Shown here piece by piece: positions 1-9,499 of a stretch of 64,000 nucleotides of DNA. The DNA lies in NCBI RefSeq assembly GCF_000765475.1, contig NZ_JRHO01000014.1, positions 301,687 through 365,686 of the forward strand, in the 5' to 3' direction. Source of the DNA: Methanococcoides methylutens. GTDB lineage: Archaea > Halobacteriota > Methanosarcinia > Methanosarcinales > Methanosarcinaceae. How positions within the stretch are numbered: position 1 is the first letter of the stretch; every line of letters starts with the position of its first letter. A program made the translations under genes and the position numbers. Under the pieces are notes generated by a model that was not told where the DNA came from, did not search any database, and saw nothing but the letters and a program-made list of their open reading frames with translations.

Positions 1-1032
<1,032 letters not shown>

Positions 1033-1075
1033 CTATGTAAATTAATAATATTTTATCGAATCGAAGCGCTTTATT

Positions 1076-1249
1076 CTATATAAAGAGACCCCATCCCTTT
1101 TTACCCAGGAATTCGTCATTTTGCACAATGATCTCTCCGCGGCTCATTGTCATCTCCGGCCAACCTGTTATTTTCTGGTTTTTATAGGGTGTCCATTGAG
1201 CTTTTTCATGAAGTGTCTCTTCGGTAAGTATTTCGAGATCCTTCTTATG
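1076..1249 (-). pseudogene. Dihydropyrimidinase/hydantoinase C-terminal remnant
   Basis: An open frame without a start reads ...LEILTEETLHEKAQW, then TPYKNQKITGWPEMTMSRGE and IIVQNDEFLGKKGWGLFI before TAG at 1076-1078. The pattern TPY-x-TGWP-x-SRGE is the conserved C-terminal end of the dihydropyrimidinase/hydantoinase branch of cyclic amidohydrolases. Only about 57 of roughly 450 residues remain, and a stop lies directly above at about 1250. The fragment overlaps, in another frame, the spurious tail of the exonuclease remnant, so a junction lies at about 1245-1252. This is the only convincing protein 3' end in the window on TAG, and it is a dead fragment. Family assignment is from motif recall. 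Confidence 0.6.
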
Positions 1250-1617
1250 TCAAAAGGGATGTTAAAACCAACACAAAGGGTTTCTAGCTCAAACACTTCT
1301 GGATAAAATACCTTATCAATAAACTCATTTAGAAGGTAAAGAGAGATCTCATTTTTTCTTGCATAACTTAAAAAAGCCTCTTTTTCTTTTTCAGCGAGCA
1401 TTGAAGGATCATAGAATAACCCCTCATGTTGAATGAAACCTTCATGATATATCTGGAAAGAACCGATCTTGAAATTCTGGTATTGATCCATTGTTGTTTC
1501 AGTATCAAAGACCAATACCCTATCATGCCTTAATGGATCTTCTCTTGGTTTGAAGAAGGAGTTACTTGTAGGCCCTTCAACCTCCTGAGTATATTCCCTT
1601 ACAGCGATCTTAGACAT
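1246..1617 (-). pseudogene. Truncated DNA-polymerase-like 3'-5' exonuclease (RNase H fold)
   Basis: From the ATG at 1617 (alternative 1626) the frame reads MSKIAVREYTQEVEGP and then RVLVFDTETT, an exonuclease I motif (D-x-E), followed by FKIGSFQIY and CVGFNIPFDI, which resembles the exonuclease II motif (N...D). These are the first two metal-binding motifs of DnaQ/PolB-type 3'-5' exonucleases. Homology then stops: the following 25 codons down to TAA at 1168 run in the wrong frame over a hydantoinase remnant, so the third exonuclease motif is missing. The gene is therefore 3'-truncated at a recombination or deletion junction. The open frame extends upstream to 1965, but that part is an out-of-frame reading of the icd remnant. 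Confidence 0.6.
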
Positions 1618-1754
1618 CTTCCCCATCTCCCATCCAAGAGTGATTAAACGCTGTCCTAGTTCCTTTAACAAAGCTCCAATTGAAATGATATTGTAAGCTC
1701 TCTTGTTATGAGAAGATGTTTTGCTAGATCTTATTTTAGCCGAGTGGTGGGTTG

Positions 1755-2073
1755 GTGTTAGGAAAGGTCTTGACAGGACGGACATTTGCATAAAGGTTGT
1801 ATTTCTGCCTGATGGATACTGCCACACTTCTTGGGGAACCTGCTCCGCCAGGTGTTGTGGTAGGACCCTTGTAACATGCATCTGCTTCGTCAAGGATAGA
1901 CCATGTCTCATCAGGAACAAGGGAAGTTCCACCGTTCTTCTCCCACCATTCTGCTCCTGCTTCACATTTCACGAACTCGACATTTGTGCCAATGGCCTCT
2001 GCCACTTTAAGCATAGCATCTACGAGTTCCGGTCCGACTCCATCTCCTTCAATTACTGCTCAGTTTTGCTCAT
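1755..2073 (-). pseudogene. icd: Decayed homodimeric-type isocitrate dehydrogenase (5' remnant)
   Basis: The ATG at 2073 starts MSKTE; two stray bases (2057-2058) then shift the frame, after which VIEGDGVGPELVDA continues in frame with MLKVAEAIGTNVEFVKCEAG, AEWWEKNGG, ADACYKGPTTTPGG, SVAVSIRQKYNLYANVRP and VKTFPN. This is the N-terminus of the isocitrate/isopropylmalate dehydrogenase family: the G-D-G-x-G-P-E motif, KGPTTTP and the substrate-binding S-x-x-x-x-R-x5-ANVRP. Homology ends near 1755 after about 100 of some 370 residues. A frameshift plus loss of the 3' two-thirds makes this a pseudogene. It lies about 0.7 kb above the intact monomeric enzyme. Confidence 0.85.
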
Positions 2074-2252
2074 ATTATTGATTCCATTTTGTCGTTTAGA
2101 ATAGTATTAAAATTAAGCTAATTGTGTTATCTATGTAACACATCGTCTGGTTGCCTCTTAATCCCACATACAATATATAAGGCATGGAAAATCAAATTCC
2201 TGACATATATTCACCAAGGATATAAAATTGATGGAAAAAAGGAACATAAGGG

Positions 2253-3953
2253 TCAAACCATTGAACTATCCACAGTATGTATCGAAGGTAGCTCAATTAC
2301 AAAAGAAGCTCCTTTTGGAATATTATCCGATACAGATACAGTACCATTGTATCTTTCAATTGTCTTTTTTACAATATAAAGTCCAAGACCAGTATTGCCG
2401 GTACCACCGTACTTGAAACCCTCACCGAAAATATACGCTTTGATCTTATCCGGAATCCCGACACCATTGTCCATGATGCAGATCTTACAATTGATTTGGT
2501 CATCATCTATGGTTACATGAATACTATCTGCTTTACCGTGGACCTGTGCATTCCTTATTATGTTCTCGATAACTGAGGGCAGAGCGTTGTCTGCCATAAT
2601 GAGGGCATTACCTTCTATCGAACTTTTAATATCGAAATGCATGCATGCACCTTTAATTAAATCGTGGACATGATAAGGTAAAAGATCCTGGCTATCTAAT
2701 AAGAATTGACTTTCAATATCTTTCATATTCCTGATCGTTTCTACACTCCGATGTGCAGAACTCTGTGCCATTTCAAGGAACTTCGCATCATTTTTGAGGT
2801 TATATAGCTCGATCGCATTTATTTCCACATTCAGATTATTTGCAATATCATGCCTCAGGATCTTGTTAACTACCTTCAGGGTATCGGCAAGGTCTTGTTG
2901 TCGCTTCCTGGATTCAAGTATCTCCTGGTACCTTCGGATATTAGACACTACAAGAGATGAAGCATTTGCAATGATAAGAGCTGTATTCAGGTATTCGTTT
3001 ATATCCCCGGGATAAGAAAATCCTTTAACTTCAACAGTTGCCATGACATCTGCCTGATTTTTTATCTTCAACAAGAAACCATCTCGGTTCTCGCTTATCA
3101 GGTATTTTTTATCTGTTTTTAGGAAATCCCTGTTCAGCTCATTATCAGGATCAGAGCTTGTCGAAAATTCCGATTGAACAAGTCCATCATCTAATGAGAT
3201 ATAACTGACCTTTTCTGGTGCAAACAGGACATTGTACATCTGAGTTATTTTCTCTGCGACTTCTTTCTCATCCTTAAGTTCCACAAGTTCCTTTATGATC
3301 TCAATGGACATGGAAAAGGAAGCCATCTTCTCTGTTGCCTCTTTTAACTTCCGGGTCTTACTAACGCAATCATGTTCAAGAACAATATTTTCCAGACTCA
3401 GCCCCATGAAATCAACATCCACATGCATCGTCCTGAATGGTTTTCCCACTGCCTCAGAAAATTTCTCTAAATTCTTAGAACTACCTTCATAGAATCCAGT
3501 CTCAAGATGAAGGATGGAGGAACAAGATGAATCAATGCATTTCCTGATCCTTTCAATCCCCAGTTCATCATTTTCTACCTGGCTTAGGATCTTATCAAGC
3601 CATCCTGATGAAATTATGAACTCACTATTGTACTCTTCCAGTTCTCTGCTACTTAACATCAGCTCGTACAGGTTCTCCATTCCATGAGTATAAAGTGTCC
3701 CTTTACATTCAGGAGACTTTATTATATCAGGACATTCAGAACCATGGATCAGTAAAGCCTTGTAAAAACATTCAGAGCTCTCAAGTGCCTGTTGGATCAA
3801 ACCGCAGTTCACATAATCACATTTCTGTTCGAGGAGATCAGTGTAAGGCACCCCAATCACATTGACATTTTTAAAAAGGTCATTATTGCCTGCAATATAC
3901 TCGACCTCCCTGATGATACCTTCAGGAACAAGTAAACACATATTATCGATCAA
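2253..3953 (-). CDS. DUF1638 domain-sensor histidine kinase
   Basis: A 566-residue protein without obvious membrane segments. Residues 1-200 resemble DUF1638: CGLIQQAL, the LLIHGSECPDI region, YTHGMENLYELMLSSRE and FIISSGWL, with many cysteines. Residues 210-350 look like a GAF-type sensory region. The phosphoacceptor is in RHDIANNLN near H368. The ATPase has N-box IIRNAQVHG, DNGVGIP and GGTGNTGLGLYIVKK. The start is TTG at 3953 with AGGTGA seven bases upstream; the next ATG is four codons in. It follows the methyltransferase stop by six bases and so is co-translated with it. DUF1638 proteins often neighbour corrinoid methyltransfer genes, so sensing of C1 or corrinoid status is likely, but the ligand is unknown. 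No response regulator is nearby. Confidence 0.85.
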   Translation of the reverse strand: MIDNMCLLVPEGIIREVEYIAGNNDLFKNVNVIGVPYTDLLEQKCDYVNCGLIQQALESSECFYKALLIHGSECPDIIKSPECKGTLYTHGMENLYELMLSSRELEEYNSEFIISSGWLDKILSQVENDELGIERIRKCIDSSCSSILHLETGFYEGSSKNLEKFSEAVGKPFRTMHVDVDFMGLSLENIVLEHDCVSKTRKLKEATEKMASFSMSIEIIKELVELKDEKEVAEKITQMYNVLFAPEKVSYISLDDGLVQSEFSTSSDPDNELNRDFLKTDKKYLISENRDGFLLKIKNQADVMATVEVKGFSYPGDINEYLNTALIIANASSLVVSNIRRYQEILESRKRQQDLADTLKVVNKILRHDIANNLNVEINAIELYNLKNDAKFLEMAQSSAHRSVETIRNMKDIESQFLLDSQDLLPYHVHDLIKGACMHFDIKSSIEGNALIMADNALPSVIENIIRNAQVHGKADSIHVTIDDDQINCKICIMDNGVGIPDKIKAYIFGEGFKYGGTGNTGLGLYIVKKTIERYNGTVSVSDNIPKGASFVIELPSIHTVDSSMV

Positions 3954-3959
3954 TAATTT

Positions 3960-5003
3960 TCACCTGTTTATTGGATAATTCCCATACTTACGAACTGCAT
4001 CAGAAATAGCCATAAGAACTTCGTGTGGCACCTGACATGGGATCTCACCATGGTTGTCCGAAAGGATGAAACCTCCCCCTTTTGCAGCTTTATCAATGGC
4101 TTCTCTTACACTATATTCTGTTGTTTCAACAGTCCAGTTCCTCATATCGATACCATTCAGATTTCCAAGTACAGACATTCTTCCTTTGCATGCTGCTTTG
4201 ACCTCTGCAAGGTCCTCCGTTGCACTTGTACAGACAACTGAAGCTCCTGTATCTGCAATATCATCTATGATCGGTAAAGCACTTCCTGATGCAAGATGCA
4301 CCGCAGCAGGCCCTTTTAAGCTGGAGATCACCTTTTGCTCTACCAGTTTTCCAGTTTCCATATACAGCTCCTTTGGAACTATTGTTGGTGAAGATATAGG
4401 ATCAAAATAACAAATAGTCGTAGCACCTGCTTCCAATTGTGCATTTGCCCATTCGATGCAGAAATCAGTATTTAATCCCATGAGTCTGTTGAACAATTCA
4501 CGGTTTTCATACATGAGATCAAAATATTTGCTAAAACCAAGCTGCATAGGTGGTACAGAAAATGGAGACATGACCACTCCAATTATAGGCACATCCTCTC
4601 CGGAATCTTCTTTTAACAATTCAATGGTTTTTAGGACCTTAAGAAGCTGAGGACTATCCCACACATCGGGAGCTTCGAGACTTTCTATATCTTCCATACT
4701 CTTAATGAAAGGTGCCCCTGCATTAGCGGGTCCGTCCTCGTAGAATATAGTCTTGCCCCCCCAGGCTTCGGTCTCAAGTGACGCATAATAGAAAGGATAA
4801 TAACAATCATGCCCGTATCTTTCCCTCATACGAATCTGCCCTTTAGCTACATATTCAGGCCTGGAAAAATATTCCTTAATTGACATACCCAGCTCTTTGG
4901 CACCATGCATGGTAAGTAAAAGGAAGTAAGGCACCCTGTCAGGTTCCTCCTGTCCAAGTGTGGTAAGTACACGTTCCATAGATGTCATTTCTTCGTTGAC
5001 CAT
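3960..5003 (-). CDS. UroD/MtaA-family corrinoid methyltransferase
   Basis: A 347-residue uroporphyrinogen-decarboxylase-fold protein. Family landmarks are SMERVLTTLGQEEPDRVP near the start, the TIM-barrel strands, FDPISSPTIVPKEL and the C-terminal LMAISDAVRKYG. MtaA/MtbA enzymes bind zinc with H-x-C and a later cysteine. Here the first site reads VHLASGS, with alanine where the cysteine is expected, although a late cysteine is present in DNHGEIPCQVP. It could move methyl groups between the corrinoid protein and coenzyme M, or be a demethylase for an unknown substrate. The ATG at 5003 overlaps the corrinoid-gene stop (TGATG), and GGGGA lies six bases upstream. The open frame above it is a shadow of the neighbour. 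Confidence 0.85.
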   Translation of the reverse strand: MVNEEMTSMERVLTTLGQEEPDRVPYFLLLTMHGAKELGMSIKEYFSRPEYVAKGQIRMRERYGHDCYYPFYYASLETEAWGGKTIFYEDGPANAGAPFIKSMEDIESLEAPDVWDSPQLLKVLKTIELLKEDSGEDVPIIGVVMSPFSVPPMQLGFSKYFDLMYENRELFNRLMGLNTDFCIEWANAQLEAGATTICYFDPISSPTIVPKELYMETGKLVEQKVISSLKGPAAVHLASGSALPIIDDIADTGASVVCTSATEDLAEVKAACKGRMSVLGNLNGIDMRNWTVETTEYSVREAIDKAAKGGGFILSDNHGEIPCQVPHEVLMAISDAVRKYGNYPINR

Positions 5004-5653
5004 CAGAATTCCCCAATAAGTTCCTGAGCTATATGCATACCTTCCACAGCAGTTCTGGCCATTGCACTGGCATTGACCTCTTTCCATAATTCATCATCAA
5101 AAAGGAAAGGTGCACCACCTACTATGACCTTTGTGCCGTTTTTTTCCTTTTCTATGAACTCGGTAACCTCTTTTACTCTGAGTGCGTGGTTCAGCATAAG
5201 GGTGGAAATAAAAAGAACTTCGACTTTGTCAGATGCTATCTTTTTCTTGATCTTTTCAATAGACATACTGCCATAATCGATGAAATTGAACCCCATTGAA
5301 CTGATCAGGGCCTTTAGGATCTGTTTTCCAAGCATGTGTTGGTCTTCAAGGGTCGTGATACCTATGACAGCTCTTGAAGTCCTCTGCGAACTTTCAACTG
5401 GAAGCGTTTTACTGGTTAACTCTTCTGCGATCTTGCTTGCCATATATTCCTGTGAAAGTGCGATGTCACCATGTTCCCACTTATATCCAATGCTTTCAAG
5501 TGCAGGTGAGATGATAGTATCAATTACCTTAAAAATATCTCCATTCTCATCAGCTAAAGCTTTTTTAATGATGTTCTCTGCTGCTATCCTGTCAATATTA
5601 AGCAAAGCATTCTCAAACCCTATAGCTAATCTTTTGTCAATACCCATATTCAA
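5003..5653 (-). CDS. Corrinoid (B12-binding) methyltransferase protein
   Basis: A 216-residue protein of the MtaC/MtbC/MttC type that carries a methyl group on cobalt. The N-terminal four-helix cap domain (about 1-85) is followed by a B12-binding Rossmann fold with D-x-H-x2-G as LEDQHMLGKQ (the histidine is the lower axial cobalt ligand), the STLML strand and VIVGGAPF. It is first in a tightly packed operon with the UroD-type methyltransferase and the DUF1638 kinase. No substrate-specific methyltransferase such as MttB, MtbB or MtmB lies beside it, so the methyl donor cannot be named. The cofactor and methyl-carrier role are secure from the motifs. Confidence 0.92.
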   Translation of the reverse strand: MNMGIDKRLAIGFENALLNIDRIAAENIIKKALADENGDIFKVIDTIISPALESIGYKWEHGDIALSQEYMASKIAEELTSKTLPVESSQRTSRAVIGITTLEDQHMLGKQILKALISSMGFNFIDYGSMSIEKIKKKIASDKVEVLFISTLMLNHALRVKEVTEFIEKEKNGTKVIVGGAPFLFDDELWKEVNASAMARTAVEGMHIAQELIGEF

Positions 5654-5867
5654 GTCCCTGAAATGTATTAATCCTAGAACTCATCATTCTACCAATATTA
5701 ATAATAAATTTAAGAATTGAATCATATTAAGCATATCGCTATGATCCAAACCTATCGGCAAATATAGATTTTTCAATCAAAATAAGAGCAACTATAATTA
5801 CATTGGGAGAACAATGCACATTTGGCACACCTAAATGAGTCCTTGTTGCCAATAAATATCTCATTTT

Positions 5868-7787
5868 TCATCGCCCCATTGGAATTGTAAATGTGAACTT
5901 GCTACCTTTGCCCGGTTCACTCTCGACCCAGACATCGCCGCTATGCATTTTAACATATTCCTTAACAAGCATGAGACCAAGTCCGGTACCACCATATTTA
6001 CGAGTAGTTGACCCATCTAACTGCACAAAGGGCTTGAATATAGTTTCCAAATCCCCTTTTGAGATACCAATACCAGTATCAGTAATTGATATTTGTACAT
6101 GATCTGTTTTTCGGACAGCATTGATAGTCACCATCCCACCAGTCGGTGTAAACTTAATGGCATTATCTACAAGAGCAGAAAGGATCTCTTTGACCTTGAA
6201 CGCATCAGCAACAACCTCCGCTATCTGTGGGTCAACATGTGCCTCCAATAGTATACCTCCCCTCGATGCCATGTCAGCTTTTGAATCTTTTACTTCCGCA
6301 ATGGCATTTTGCAGATCAAAAACATCACGTTTAAGACTCACATTACCAGATTCGATCTTGCACAAATCGAGTATATGATTGATGAACTCCAGCAGTTGGA
6401 CACCATTACGTTTGATATTAGAAGCATATCTTTTCTGCTTCTTGCTAAGCTCACCAGCCATTTCATTGGCCAGGATGTCTGAAAATCCAATGATAGGATT
6501 AAGAGGTGTTCTTAGTTCATGACTAATATTCGCAATAAATTCTGATTTTGCCTTATTTGCATCTTCAGCTGCAATCTTAGCATTTATCAATGCCTCCTTT
6601 GCTTCCATCCAAATTGTGACGTCCCTGAGAATTGCCATCGTTGCCGGAAAACCCTGATACTGTATAATAGATGCACTTACATTTACAGGAATAGCAGTCC
6701 TATTTTTAGAGATTATATCTACATCATAATGATTTGAAATTCTTTCCCCATTTAATCTTCTCTTATACTTTTCCATTATAAGATCGATATATTCAGGTGA
6801 AACAAATTCAATAAAACTCTTATCGACTATTGCTTCATAAGAATATCCAGACATTTCCTGCATTGTTTTGTTCGCATATTTGATCGCATCACCCTGAAGG
6901 ATAATTATCCCATCATTACTATTTTCCACGAGACTTGAATACTTTTTCTCACTCTCATACAGTTTTATATCGGCCTTTTTGCGTTCAGTGATGTCAAGTC
7001 CAGTAAAAGTAACTCCTTTTAATAGATCGTCCGGGTCTATAGGTGATGAACTAAGTATTAAGTCAATTATCTTGCCATCTTTTCTCTTCCATTGAGTTTC
7101 TACAGTTCCGATGCCCTGTTTTTGTATCTGGGAATATTTTTCCCTCCCGACATACTCAAATTCATCATCTGTAGGATAGAGTATCCTTGAACTCTGACCA
7201 AGCAATTCATCTCTTGAGTATCCTGTCATTTTACAAATCCGGTCATTAACTTCCCTGAGGATCCGCTCCTGAACAACACCTACACCAGTAGGTACAGCCC
7301 TGAAAATACTATTAAATCGATTTTCCCTTTCGCGGATATGTTCTTCTGCAACTTTGCGATCAGTGATATCAATATGCTGTAAAAGAACATTTGAAGGATA
7401 AGTTTTCGAAAGTGGTGTGACCTTCAGCAAAAACCAGCATTTTTCATCAGGACTGTGACAGGTGTACTCAATTTTAAAAACATTTTTTGTCCCATTTATG
7501 ACATCAATTATACCTTTTGTTGCAGTAGAAACATCAATTGACTAATTACCATTTGGCCCATCGCATACTTTCAAGTAATTAGTGCCTTCATTGTATTTTA
7601 CCGGATCAAAACCATTGTCTTTAGCAAACTGTTTCCAACTTTGATTCGTATAAATAAGAAGGCCATCGGGAGAGATGATTGCAATATGATCATCCCACAT
7701 ATCAAACAAAGAAGCTGTCTTTAAAATATCTTCAAAACCAGATCTATAAGTGTTAACCCCTGATGAATTATGGTCGTATTTTGTCAT
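5868..7787 (-). CDS. Multi-PAS sensor histidine kinase with in-frame UAG (probable pyrrolysine)
   Basis: Read through TAG at 7542-7544 this is one 639-residue kinase. Residues 1-135 form a PAS domain (DHIAIISPDGLLIYTNQSW, GTNYLKVCDGPNGN, then the UAG at residue 82, SIDVSTATKG, EYTCHSPDEKCWF). That motif order is the usual single PAS domain, so the TAG interrupts a domain rather than ending a gene. Two further PAS domains follow (FRAVPTGVGVV; SLVENSNDGIIIL), then HisKA with SHELRTPLNPIIGF near residue 423 and an ATPase (DNAIKFTPTGG, DTGIGI, GGTGLGLMLVK). No membrane segment is apparent, so it is likely cytosolic. The alternative is a nonsense-mutated gene, but 558 open codons after the TAG argue against decay. 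It lies 214 bases upstream of the corrinoid operon, same strand. Confidence 0.82.
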
Positions 7788-8079
7788 TAGCCACCAAACA
7801 AATATTATTGAAAATAAAATATAAGCAGTAATTTAATCATCACATATAATTTTTACTACAATATGAAATTATCCATATAAAACTAATATAAAATTATACG
7901 AATGGCATAATTATATAGCAACCAGAGAATTTCCATACAAGTTTAATAGAGCTGCGAAATTAAATAAATTCATTTAAGTTTTTAAAAAACTACCAAATAT
8001 ATTGAGAACATTTTCCCGACAAAAGTACCAACTCTTAAGAAACAGTAACATTATTTGCCTTCACCACATCTATTAACAC

Positions 8080-8928
8080 ATGAACACGTCACCAAAGATG
8101 CCTATAACCGATGAGCACATGCACATCGACCCCCGCGCAAAGGGACTGAAAGCTGTCAAAGAGTTCCAGAATGCAGGGGGAACCCACATCATTCTCGTTA
8201 CAAAACCCACATGGACCATCGGCGTGGAGGTCACAAGACCGGAGGACTACAGGATCGTCTTCGATGAGACCGTTGACCTTGCCAGACAGATCAACGAGAC
8301 CGGCGTGAAGGCGTTCCCGGTACTTGGTGTACACCCTGCTGAGATCACAAAACTGACCGAACGCATGGAACTTGAAAGGGCTGTTGAGCTTATGAAGAGT
8401 GGTCTCGAGATAGCTGCAAAGTACGTCGATGAAGGCCTTGCCGTGGGACTCAAGAGCGGGCGGCCTCACTACCCCGTTTCAGATGAGATATGGGATGCAT
8501 CCAATGTCATCATGGAACATGGATTTATGCTTGCTAAGGAACAGGACTGTGCGATCCAGTTGCACACAGAGAGTGTCGAGGAACCGGAACTTATCGATAT
8601 TACAGAAAGGGCAAAGAGAACAGGCATCCAGCTGAATAAGGTGGTTAAGCATTACGCCCCCCCTCTTGTAAATGTTTGTGAGAAGCTGGGTATCTTCCCG
8701 GGAATACTTGCAGGCAAAGGTGCCATCGAGCAGGCCCTTGAAGAGGGAACACGTTTCATGATGGAGACCGATTACATTGATGATCCTGAAAGACCGGGGG
8801 CTGTACTGGGACCAAAGACGATTCCCCGAAGGACATTGAAGCTTGTGGAATAGCACGGTGAAGAGCCGTTCTGGAAAATTCACAAGGAAAATGTTGAAGA
8901 GGTCTATGAAGTGGAGATCGAGCTATGA
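8080..8928 (+). CDS. TatD-like metal-dependent hydrolase with in-frame UAG
   Basis: An archaeal TatD-related TIM-barrel hydrolase, 282 residues including the UAG. Metal-binding signatures visible are DEHMHIDPR near the N-terminus, LGVHPAEI, QLHTES and METDYIDDP. The frame meets TAG at 8851-8853 after RRTLKLVE and continues HGEEPFWKIHKENVEEVYEV to TGA at 8926-8928. The W-K-I-H-x-E-N-x-x-x-V-Y ending is the normal C-terminal helix of this family (the helix carrying N-x-x-x-F/Y), so read-through yields a complete protein, probably with pyrrolysine. The ATG at 8080 has no clear ribosome-binding site; ATG 8098 is an alternative. The substrate is unknown. Confidence 0.85.
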
Positions 8929-8974
8929 AGCTTGAATATTAAGTATTAAATCCCAAACTTTTTATTTTTAATTT

Positions 8975-9403
8975 TTAAACCCCGAAACCTTCCTGCAGAC
9001 ATTTTTCCCTTCTGCATCCGGCTGTTAACCTTAGCTCCTCACGTATCTTGATACAATTCTGCCACACCCCGTGGACATTGCAGTATGCAATGGCACAGAA
9101 TTCCCGGTACTTACCAAAATTCACCAATCCGAACACAACCTCCGGTTTTACTCCCGGACCGAAGGTTGCTCTTCCGATGGTGACAGTATTCATCATCTTG
9201 GTGCGACCATACAGTTCAATGTATTCGATATGATGTTCCGGAGTGTTCGGATGTTTCACGTTTTCCCCCACAACAACCCGAATGTATTCCCTCCCTGTAT
9301 TGTCGTAATTCCTGAGGACATCGATAGTGGGGATGTGTCTTTCTTTTGAACGGTCATCGACATTGTTTGTGTCTTCGGATCTTATGATGTCACTAAATTC
9401 CAT
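8975..9403 (-). CDS. sor: Superoxide reductase (neelaredoxin type)
   Basis: A 142-residue protein that reduces superoxide to hydrogen peroxide at a mononuclear Fe(His4Cys) centre, protecting an anaerobe from oxygen. Iron ligands are visible in ERHIPTID, HPNTPEHHIEYIELY and YCNVHGVW (Cys and His). There is no N-terminal desulforedoxin Cys4 domain, so it is a one-iron neelaredoxin. A short basic/cysteine tail (RREKCLQEGFGV) follows the catalytic domain. The start is ATG 9403 with AGGTGA just upstream; the longer open frame to 9472 has no such signal. It is convergent with the TatD-like gene. Confidence 0.92.
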   Translation of the reverse strand: MEFSDIIRSEDTNNVDDRSKERHIPTIDVLRNYDNTGREYIRVVVGENVKHPNTPEHHIEYIELYGRTKMMNTVTIGRATFGPGVKPEVVFGLVNFGKYREFCAIAYCNVHGVWQNCIKIREELRLTAGCRREKCLQEGFGV

Positions 9404-9499
9404 GATGTCACCTGCTGGTTGTTGTGTTGTATTTTTTGGATCAAGGGCTATATGTAGGTGATTGCTGGGCACTGGAAATTACAAGCCCTACTCGTAAAT

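Noticed and set aside
1168..1965. A single 265-codon gene
   Set aside because: Its first third is an out-of-frame reading of the icd remnant and its last 25 codons are out of frame over a hydantoinase remnant; only the middle is a real (truncated) exonuclease.
7542..7787. Separate 81-residue PAS protein ending at TAG
   Set aside because: The PAS domain is completed only by the codons after the TAG, in the same frame, with no start signal for a second gene.
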